Shown: positions 1 through 4,972 of the stretch, in pieces
Position numbering within the stretch: position 1 is the stretch's first letter
Layout: each line of letters opens with the position of its first letter
Assembly (NCBI GenBank): GCA_050299695.1
Contig: JBNKWI010000143.1
Location: 1 to 6,967, forward strand
DNA length: 6,967 nt
Source: Ovoidimarina sp050299695
GTDB lineage: Bacteria > Pseudomonadota > Alphaproteobacteria > Rhodobacterales > Rhodobacteraceae
Direction: 5' to 3'
The notes under the pieces: generated by a model
The model's database searches: none
Told to the model about the DNA's origin: nothing
Seen by the model: the letters and a program-made list of their open reading frames with translations, nothing else
Translations under genes and position numbers: made by a program

Positions 1-1
1 A

Positions 2-538
2 AGGCCGGACCTCTACCTGGTTCAGGGCTGGCAGGTCGTCTCTGCCGAAGGGCTCGAAGTGCTGGGGCTCGGGATGGCGGCACCGCCTCCGAACGGCGCT
101 CCCGTGGCGGAAACGGTCGCGCCGGTGAGCGCGGCGGGCGGGCTCGCGGTGCTCCCCTGGGGAGTCGGCAAGTGGCGCGGGGCCCGGGAGGCGCTGATCC
201 GCGAGATCGCGGCCGATGTCATACGGTTTCCGGACGTCTCCTTCGGCGACATCGCCGGGCGTCCCGGTTTCCTCCGCACGCCGGAGATCTTCGGCCACAT
301 CGCCGCCCGGGGCCGCCGCATCCTGCCCGGCACCGATCCGTTGCCCTTCGCAAGCGATGTCGCCAAGGTCGCCCGGCTGGTGTTCCGGGCTGAATTCGAC
401 CGCGACGCGCCGTTCCGGAGCCTTTCGGCCTGGCTCCGATCTGCGCCACCAGGGCTGGAGGTCAGCGGGGACCATGAGCGTCTCTTGCCGTTCCTCAGGC
501 TCCAGCTGGCCATGCAGATCCGCAAACGCCTGCGCTGA
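2..538 (+). CDS. PHP-like metal-dependent hydrolase, C-terminal part (5' end outside window)
   Basis: The reading frame is open from the first bases of the window to a TGA at 536-538, giving 178 residues of a longer protein. An internal GTG at 59 is possible as a start, but the upstream codons read as good protein (PDLYLVQGWQVVSAEGLEVL), so this is best treated as a truncated gene. Visible blocks are an EGLEVLGLG strand around residues 16-24, LPWGVGKW at 51-58, a GDIAGRP turn at 82-88 and LPGTDPLPF at 108-116. From memory, the last two resemble the GDNGGRP and LPGSDPLP blocks of PHP-fold or amidohydrolase-like proteins near polysaccharide genes. The usual N-terminal His/Asp metal ligands would lie outside the window, so activity cannot be judged. 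It converges with the glycosyltransferase gene with only 21 bp between stop codons. The family call is moderate; the reality of the gene is likely. Confidence 0.6.
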   Translation, partial: RPDLYLVQGWQVVSAEGLEVLGLGMAAPPPNGAPVAETVAPVSAAGGLAVLPWGVGKWRGAREALIREIAADVIRFPDVSFGDIAGRPGFLRTPEIFGHIAARGRRILPGTDPLPFASDVAKVARLVFRAEFDRDAPFRSLSAWLRSAPPGLEVSGDHERLLPFLRLQLAMQIRKRLR

Positions 539-559
539 ACTCCTGCTCCGCAAACTGCC

Positions 560-1744
560 TCAGCCCCGCTTGCCGAGGCGCGGCAGCACATCGGTCTCGT
601 AGAATTCGGCGAGCTTCCGGACGAAGGCCGCCTGCGAGAAATCCCGCCGCACCCGCGCGCGCGCGGCCTCGGCGAGACGGGCGGCCAGTTCGGGGTTCTC
701 GACCAGTTCCACAAGGCCCTCGGCCATTGCCTCGGGCGTCGGCGCGACCAGATGGCAGAAGCCCGGATCCAGAACCTGCGTATGCGTGGGCAGGTCGGTG
801 GCGAGCAACGGCCGGCCGCTGTCGAGATAGGAATAGACCTTCATCGGCGTGTTGATCCCGACGAGCCGCGGCGACACCACCACGCGCGCAGCCGAGAGAT
901 AGGCGGCGAGCCGCGCGATCGGGCGCGGCCCGAGGAACTGCACTCGCTCGCCGATGCCGAGTGCCTCTGCCCGCACCCGGTACTCCGCGATGTCCCCGTC
1001 CGATCCGCCGACGATGGCCAACCGCATCGGGCACCGCTTCACGGCCAGCGCAAAGGCGTCAAGCAGGAGGCCCACGCCCTGGTAATGCTCGAGATTGCCC
1101 ACATACATCACCACCGGATCGTCGCGCACGACATCTTCGGGGGGCTCGTCCGGCGCCTCCTGCGGCACCAGCGCGCCGTCGAGCAGGCTGATATCCTCGA
1201 GCGTTCGCACCGGCAGATCCGGCGCCTGTTCCCGTGCGATCGCCTCGAGCGCCGGGCAGCAGCAAAGCGCCGCGACGCTCGCCGTGAGGGCCCGCCGCTC
1301 CTCGCGCTTCAGAAACCGGTCGGCCCAACCGGGCAGGGTGTATTTCTCGGCGATCTGCGCGGGGATCGAGGAATCGAGGTCATAGACGAAGGGCACCCGG
1401 AACAGCGCCTTGAGGCGCCGCGCGATCCAGGCGGCCTCCTCGACCGCGTGGATGACGTCGTAGCGATGCCGCAGGAGCTTCCAGACGGCCATCTTGGCCA
1501 TGACCACATCGCAGATCGCTTTTTTCACCGAGAAGCCGGGCCGGACACCGCGCAGACCGGGCAGGGCGGGAATCCGGGTGAAGGTGCAGCCCTCGATCTC
1601 GATATCCTCGCCATCGGCGAAGATCAGCACGTCGAGCTGATGGCCACGCGCCGCCAGCGCCTCCAGCAGAAGCCGCACCGCGATGGGGGTGCCGCGCACG
1701 GTGAAGAAGGGTTGCGGGGCGAGAACCAGGATCCGCACGGTCAC
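560..1744 (-). CDS. GT4-type glycosyltransferase
   Basis: This 394-residue protein has the two-Rossmann (GT-B) layout. It probably moves a sugar from a nucleotide-sugar onto a lipid-linked or polysaccharide acceptor at the cytoplasmic face of the membrane. The N-terminal domain opens with VRILVLAPQPFFTVRGTP (residues 3-20), which contains the glycine loop after the first strand, and includes HAVEEAAWIA (99-108) and YDLDSSIPAQ (121-130). The C-terminal domain starts at VVMYVGNLEHYQGVGLLLDA (211-230), followed by AIVGGSDG (243-250), a LGPRP loop (271-275) and GINTPMKVYSYLDSGRPLLA (296-315). The usual EX7E glutamates are replaced by I297 and S305, so donor binding may differ from classical GT4 enzymes. 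A CCC run sits at 161-163. No membrane segment is evident. The GTG start at 1744 overlaps the methyltransferase TGA by 4 nt (GTGA), which fixes the start and suggests translational coupling. Donor and acceptor are unknown. Confidence 0.88.
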   Translation of the reverse strand: MTVRILVLAPQPFFTVRGTPIAVRLLLEALAARGHQLDVLIFADGEDIEIEGCTFTRIPALPGLRGVRPGFSVKKAICDVVMAKMAVWKLLRHRYDVIHAVEEAAWIARRLKALFRVPFVYDLDSSIPAQIAEKYTLPGWADRFLKREERRALTASVAALCCCPALEAIAREQAPDLPVRTLEDISLLDGALVPQEAPDEPPEDVVRDDPVVMYVGNLEHYQGVGLLLDAFALAVKRCPMRLAIVGGSDGDIAEYRVRAEALGIGERVQFLGPRPIARLAAYLSAARVVVSPRLVGINTPMKVYSYLDSGRPLLATDLPTHTQVLDPGFCHLVAPTPEAMAEGLVELVENPELAARLAEAARARVRRDFSQAAFVRKLAEFYETDVLPRLGKRG

Positions 1745-2481
1745 GCCCTGCGGCGCGCGCGCAGGATCACCGGCGTGCCGAACAGACGGTCGAGCCCGAG
1801 GAGTGCGAGCGCCCCCTCGGCGGACTTCGAGAAGCCCGGGCGCTTGACCGCGCGGTGAACCGCCATCGGCAGTACGAACTGCCCGACCATGGCGTCCACT
1901 TCGAATCCGTGCCGTGCGAATTCGGCGCGCACCTCCGCCTTCGGGATCGTCACGAAGCGCCGCGTGTTCTTCTCGAGCCGCTTCTTGAGCCCGAAGAACA
2001 AGGGCTCGAGCGCGTTCGACCCGCCCGGGATCGGGAAATCGACGATCACCGCCTTGTCGGCGACGGCGCAGAGCCCCGCCACCAGCGCGCGCCAGTCCAT
2101 CACATGGGGCATCATCCGGAACGAGACGGCGATGTCGAAGGACCGGGCCGGGTAGGGTGGTTCGGCCAAATCCCCAACCGCGAGGGTCACCTGGTCGCCG
2201 AGCCGGCTGGCGCGGCCCCAGGCCTCCTCTTCGGAGGCGAGCACCGTCACAGCGAACCCCGCCTCGGCTAGGGGTGCCGCCGCCTGCGCGTGCCCGCCGC
2301 CGACGTCCAGCACACTCGCCTCCGGCGTGTCGCGAACCAGGTCCATGAGCGCCCGCGTCTGCACGTCCAGAAGATACGATCCGATCCGTCCCGAGAACCG
2401 GGCCGCGTAGTCCTCCGAGGCGGAATGTAGATCCGGCGTTTCGCTCTGGCCGGTCTCGGTCGTCTCCGCCATCGCACTCAT
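1741..2481 (-). CDS. class I SAM-dependent methyltransferase
   Basis: This 246-residue protein is predicted to transfer a methyl group from S-adenosylmethionine to a small molecule or sugar. SAM-binding motif I is SVLDVGGGHAQ (residues 56-66). The expected acidic residue after the second strand is not obvious in FAVTVLASEEE (76-86). A GDLAEPPYPARSFDIAVSFR stretch (103-122) corresponds to motifs II and III, and AVIVDFPIP (144-152) to a later core strand. The first 25 residues are polar and probably disordered. The ATG at 2481 overlaps the upstream epimerase stop as ATGA; a second ATG at 2472 is in frame but lacks that overlap. The open frame continues upstream to about 3270 within the epimerase gene, but only as an out-of-frame shadow. 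Its place between an epimerase and a glycosyltransferase suggests methylation of a sugar or glycan, though the substrate is not readable. Confidence 0.87.
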   Translation of the reverse strand: MSAMAETTETGQSETPDLHSASEDYAARFSGRIGSYLLDVQTRALMDLVRDTPEASVLDVGGGHAQAAAPLAEAGFAVTVLASEEEAWGRASRLGDQVTLAVGDLAEPPYPARSFDIAVSFRMMPHVMDWRALVAGLCAVADKAVIVDFPIPGGSNALEPLFFGLKKRLEKNTRRFVTIPKAEVRAEFARHGFEVDAMVGQFVLPMAVHRAVKRPGFSKSAEGALALLGLDRLFGTPVILRARRRA

Positions 2482-3479
2482 CGCTTCAAGAGCCCTTCGG
2501 CGCGGTACCATTCCGCCGTCCGGTGCAGCCCCTCCTTGAGCGACACCTTCGGTTCGAACCCCATGATCCGCCGTGCCTTGTCGTTCCTGAACGCCCGCGC
2601 CTTGGTGAAGAATTCGACGCGCCGCCGATGCAGCGGCGGGTCGATGTTGAAGGGCTTGCAGAGCGCCTCGCAGATCGTCGCGGCAAAAAGGAGCGGGCCG
2701 ATCGGCAGGTGCAGCCGCGGCGGCTTCACGCCCAGTTCGGCCGCCACGGATGCGACCAATTCGTCGAGCGTGCAATATTCGTCCGAAGCGATCAGGAACA
2801 CTTCGCCGATCGCGTCGGGATGCTCGCCCGCCAGGATGATCCCCGCCACCATGTCGTCGATGAAGGTCATGTGGTAGAGGATCTGCCCGTCGCCGAACAT
2901 CCGGAACGTGCCCGCCTGGATCGTGCGGAACAGCTTCAGGAAACGCGTGTCGCCGGGCCCGTAGATCCCGGTCGGCCGCACCACCGAAACCGGCGCGCCG
3001 TCCGCCATCGCCGCCTGGGCGAGCAGCTCGCCGTCGAGCTTGGTGCGCTGGTAGATGTCGCCCGGATTGTAGGGCGTCTCCTCGTTCGCCGGGATCTCCA
3101 CGATGTCGCCGTGCACGCCGCAGGTGCTGCAATGGACGATCCGCTGGACGCCATGCCTCTTGGCCGCGGCGAGGACGTGTTTCACCGAGTCCGTATTGAC
3201 CGCCCGGTATTCCTCGTCGGCGTGGTTGGCGGTCCGGTAGAGCGCCGCGATGTGGAAGACATGGGTGCATCCGGCGACGGCGCGGTCGACGCTCGCCGCG
3301 TCCGACACATCGCCCTGCACGAGGTCGATCCCGAGCTCGCCGAGCTTCGCGGCGCTCGGGTTGGAAAGATCGCGAACCAGCGCGCGCACCGCATAGCCGC
3401 GGTCCAGGAGCGTGCGGGCGAGGTGGCCGCCGGTAAATCCGGTCGCACCGGTCACAAGCGCGAGGGTATTTTGCGACAC
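2478..3479 (-). CDS. NAD(P)-dependent epimerase/dehydratase (extended SDR)
   Basis: This 333-residue protein is of normal length for an extended short-chain dehydrogenase/reductase, an enzyme group acting on nucleotide-sugars or 3-hydroxysteroid/flavonol-like substrates. The N-terminal Rossmann motif is TGATGFTGG (residues 10-18), with GDVSD (56-60) as the adenine-contact loop. Catalytic residues are visible: S118/T119 in HCSTCG and Y143-x-x-x-K147 in IYQRTK. RPTGIYGPGD (168-177) and HMTFIDDM (203-210) are typical of the substrate-side half, and the C-terminus ends in the usual KEGLHRTAEWYRAEGLL pattern. The gene starts at a GTG (3479) with AGGGG 10 nt upstream; no upstream ATG in frame is convincing. 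It is the first gene of a tightly overlapping operon with the methyltransferase and glycosyltransferase, which favours a sugar substrate. A hopanoid-associated HpnA-like or dihydroflavonol-reductase-like assignment is possible but not supported by context. Confidence 0.88.
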   Translation of the reverse strand: MSQNTLALVTGATGFTGGHLARTLLDRGYAVRALVRDLSNPSAAKLGELGIDLVQGDVSDAASVDRAVAGCTHVFHIAALYRTANHADEEYRAVNTDSVKHVLAAAKRHGVQRIVHCSTCGVHGDIVEIPANEETPYNPGDIYQRTKLDGELLAQAAMADGAPVSVVRPTGIYGPGDTRFLKLFRTIQAGTFRMFGDGQILYHMTFIDDMVAGIILAGEHPDAIGEVFLIASDEYCTLDELVASVAAELGVKPPRLHLPIGPLLFAATICEALCKPFNIDPPLHRRRVEFFTKARAFRNDKARRIMGFEPKVSLKEGLHRTAEWYRAEGLLKR

Positions 3480-3489
3480 CTGGTCGTGG

Positions 3490-3494
3490 CCCCT
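3490..3494 (-). promoter_or_regulatory. probable ribosome binding site of the epimerase gene
   Basis: On the minus strand AGGGG lies 10 nt before the GTG at 3479. The spacing is slightly long but usable, and no better start with a Shine-Dalgarno-like sequence is visible nearby. It supports GTG as the true start of the first gene in the three-gene operon. Confidence 0.4.
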
Positions 3495-3553
3495 AAAGTT
3501 CTTGTTCTCAAGGCATTTTGCCGCCGCAAGTAATGTCGGTTTTCAAGCGGATT

Positions 3554-3609
3554 GCCAGCCAGTATCCGCGTGTCGGGCGAAATGAACTGTTTCATGTGAC
3601 CTGGCTGGC
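3554..3609. repeat. 9-bp perfect inverted repeat A
   Basis: GCCAGCCAG at 3554-3562 is the exact reverse complement of CTGGCTGGC at 3601-3609, with 38 nt between them. The left arm lies 7 bp upstream of the weak TTGAAA candidate -35 of the minus-strand operon, a position where an operator would be plausible. Its right arm falls inside the loop of inverted repeat B, so the two structures cannot both form as simple nested hairpins. The function is unknown. Confidence 0.6.
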
Positions 3610-3632
3610 GCTTTCGCTGCCGCGACACGCGG
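3566..3632. repeat. 10-bp perfect inverted repeat B with a further 6-bp paired block
   Basis: CCGCGTGTCG at 3566-3575 is the exact reverse complement of CGACACGCGG at 3623-3632. Just inside it, GCGAAA (3577-3582) pairs with TTTCGC (3612-3617), allowing a small bulge, so the stem can be extended. The loop contains a short ATGAA-CTGT-TTCAT hairpin (3582-3595, sharing A3582 with the 6-bp block) and the right arm of repeat A. There is no T-tract after the right arm, so a standard intrinsic terminator is unlikely. It could be a structured leader of the FAH-family mRNA, a small RNA, or DNA-binding sites. Confidence 0.6.
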
Positions 3633-3693
3633 TCTGTACCGGCCGATCCTTCCGCGCTAGGGATCATTCAAAGCCTTGCTTCGCGGGAACACC

Positions 3694-4380
3694 ATGGCCG
3701 ACCACGTGATTGCCCCTCCCCTCCGGGCTGCGCTGCCCGTCGTCGGAACCGACGCGACCTTTCCCGTGCGCCGGGTCTACTGCATCGGGCGGAACTACGC
3801 CGACCATGCCATCGAGATGGGCCACGATCCCGACCGCGAGGCGCCGTTCTTCTTCCAGAAGAGCCCGGAAAATCTTGACCCATCGGGCGAATTTCCCTAC
3901 CCGCCGAAGAGCACCGACGTGCATCACGAGGTCGAACTCGCCGTCCTGCTCGGCTCCGGCGGCACCAACATCGCCGTCGGAGATGCACTCTCCCATGTCT
4001 ACGGCTACGCGCTCGCGCTCGACATGACGCGGCGCGACCTGCAGGGCGAACAGAAGAAACAGGGCCGCCCCTGGGAAATCGGCAAGGCGTTCGAACGCTC
4101 GGCGCCGATCGGGCCGGTGCATCCAGCCGCGGCGGTTGGCCATCCGGAGCGCGGCGCGATCCGGCTCGCGGTGAATGGCGAGATCCGGCAGAACGGCGCC
4201 CTTGATCAGATGATCTGGAAGGTGCCGGAAATGATCGCCTATCTTTCGGAGTATTTCGAACTCGCCGCCGGCGACGTGATCCTGTCGGGCACACCGGCGG
4301 GGGTTGGTCCCGTGACGCCCGGGGATGTGCTCGAGCTTTCGGCTGACGCTCTGGGGCGCTTCACGGTTCGCGTCGTCTGA
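3694..4380 (+). CDS. fumarylacetoacetate hydrolase family protein (acylpyruvase/fumarylpyruvate hydrolase type)
   Basis: This 228-residue protein has the single-domain FAH fold of bacterial acylpyruvate hydrolases. These metal-dependent enzymes cleave the C-C bond of a beta-diketo acid such as fumarylpyruvate to give pyruvate plus an acid; some relatives decarboxylate oxaloacetate. Family marks are RVYCIGRNYADHA (residues 27-39), FFFQKSPEN (52-60), the metal-binding HHEVELAVLL (77-86) with E79 and E81, D110 in ALDMTRRD as a third ligand, K131 in GKAFERSAPIGP, and SGTPAGVGP (198-206). All expected ligands are present. The ATG at 3694 is preferred over an in-frame TTG at 3676 because it begins a normal family N-terminus and GGGA lies just upstream. 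No other aromatic-degradation gene is in the window, so the natural substrate is open. It is transcribed alone here and ends 4 bp from the convergent GNAT gene. Confidence 0.9.
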   Translation: MADHVIAPPLRAALPVVGTDATFPVRRVYCIGRNYADHAIEMGHDPDREAPFFFQKSPENLDPSGEFPYPPKSTDVHHEVELAVLLGSGGTNIAVGDALSHVYGYALALDMTRRDLQGEQKKQGRPWEIGKAFERSAPIGPVHPAAAVGHPERGAIRLAVNGEIRQNGALDQMIWKVPEMIAYLSEYFELAAGDVILSGTPAGVGPVTPGDVLELSADALGRFTVRVV

Positions 4381-4384
4381 GGCG

Positions 4385-4972
4385 TCAGAGCGCGCGGATC
4401 CAGATCTGCATCGGCTTCGAACTCTCGGCCGCATCGCCCAGATCGCGCCAGCTATACGACGCCATCGCGCCCTCCAGCGGCCGGTAGCCCCGCGCGCGCC
4501 AGAACGTATCGAGCCTCCGGTAGCCGGCGGGCCGTGCCGGATGGTGGGCGGGACGGATCACTGCGCAGAAGGCGGCATAGCGATGGCCGAGCGCGCGGGC
4601 ATGGGCCTCGCGCAGGTCGAAGAAGGCATGTCCCGCGCCCTGACCGCGATACTCGGGCAACAGGACCGACTCGGCGCAGTAGAACACCTCTCCGGGATCG
4701 TAGCCCCTGGTCGCCAGCGGTGCCGCGAAGGCCGCGTCGTGCTCGCCCAAGGGCGTGCCGGTCGCCGCGCCGACGATCCTTTCGCCGTCGCGCGCCGCCA
4801 CCACCACGGCGCCGGGGCTTTCGGCGTAGGTGGCGAGATAGCGCGCCTCATAAGCCTCGTCGCCGTCGTAGAGATAGGGCCAGGCCCGGAACACCGCGAT
4901 CCGCAGCCGGGCGAGATCGGGCAGGGTGCCAGGGATCTCCGCGCTGGGAACCGGTGCGACGAACAGCGGCAC
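4385..4972 (-). CDS. GNAT family N-acetyltransferase
   Basis: This 195-residue protein is predicted to transfer an acetyl group from acetyl-CoA to an amine. The fold reads as GNAT: AVVVAARDGERIVGAATGTP (residues 55-74) forms the central strands, and EVFYCAESVLLPEYRGQGAG (95-114) is motif A with the pyrophosphate-binding R-G-Q-G-A-G loop, followed by helix HAFFDLREAHARALGH (115-130). The tail has FCAVIRP (135-141), RRLDTFWRARGY (152-163) and KPMQIWIRAL (186-195), a pattern I associate with one proteobacterial GNAT subfamily. The substrate is unknown, and no cyclic-nucleotide-binding domain is fused to it. The GTG start at 4972 shares its first G with the TAG stop of the cyclase gene (TAGTG), with no strong Shine-Dalgarno sequence, so translation probably depends on reinitiation after the cyclase. 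No alternative start fits better. Confidence 0.88.
   Translation of the reverse strand: MPLFVAPVPSAEIPGTLPDLARLRIAVFRAWPYLYDGDEAYEARYLATYAESPGAVVVAARDGERIVGAATGTPLGEHDAAFAAPLATRGYDPGEVFYCAESVLLPEYRGQGAGHAFFDLREAHARALGHRYAAFCAVIRPAHHPARPAGYRRLDTFWRARGYRPLEGAMASYSWRDLGDAAESSKPMQIWIRAL

Larger units (their letters stand above)
3480..3693. other. divergent intergenic region with interleaved inverted repeats
   Basis: This 214-bp gap separates the minus-strand operon from the plus-strand FAH-family gene and must hold promoters for both. On the minus strand a TTGAAA (3546-3541) could be a -35 element, but the -10 region 17-19 nt downstream is poor (CGGCAA or GCAAAA), so no promoter is called. On the plus strand nothing better than CGCTAG at 3655-3660 was seen. 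The central part carries two perfect inverted repeats, listed separately, and a small ATGAA/TTCAT palindrome at 3582-3595. An open frame on the plus strand (ATG at 3533, ending at 3709) crosses it but has no ribosome site and overlaps the FAH start out of frame. Confidence 0.7.

Noticed and set aside
519..555. 9-bp direct repeat TCCGCAAAC at 519-527 and 547-555 around the end of the PHP-like gene
   Set aside because: Only two short copies, with no target-site or mobile-element features and no third copy noticed; probably chance.
752..1858. 368-codon open frame on the plus strand opposite the glycosyltransferase gene
   Set aside because: Low-complexity Arg/His-rich translation without family motifs; the minus-strand glycosyltransferase explains this stretch.
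2482..3270. Extension of the methyltransferase frame upstream to give a 509-residue protein
   Set aside because: The added part is an Arg/Gly/Pro/Ala-rich out-of-frame reading of the epimerase gene. The ATG at 2481 overlapping the epimerase stop is the natural start.
2523..3533. 336-codon open frame on the plus strand opposite the epimerase gene
   Set aside because: The translation is rich in Arg, His, Asp and Val with no recognisable motif. It mirrors the epimerase gene, whose product has a clear Rossmann motif and catalytic YxxxK. Long antisense frames are expected in GC-rich coding DNA.
3518..3546. Minus-strand sigma70-like promoter with TTGAAA at 3546-3541
   Set aside because: The -35 element is reasonable, but no acceptable -10 hexamer occurs at 16-19 nt spacing, so it is noted only within the intergenic entry.
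3533..3709. Possible 58-residue small protein (ATG at 3533) in the divergent intergenic region
   Set aside because: No Shine-Dalgarno sequence before the ATG, an Arg-rich tail, and out-of-frame overlap with the FAH-family start. The inverted repeats inside it suggest a non-coding role for this stretch.
4376..4389. Short palindrome TCTGA-GGCG-TCAGA spanning both convergent stop codons as a bidirectional terminator
   Set aside because: The stem is only 5 bp and no T-tract follows on either side. Two TGA stops facing each other 4 bp apart generate most of the symmetry.
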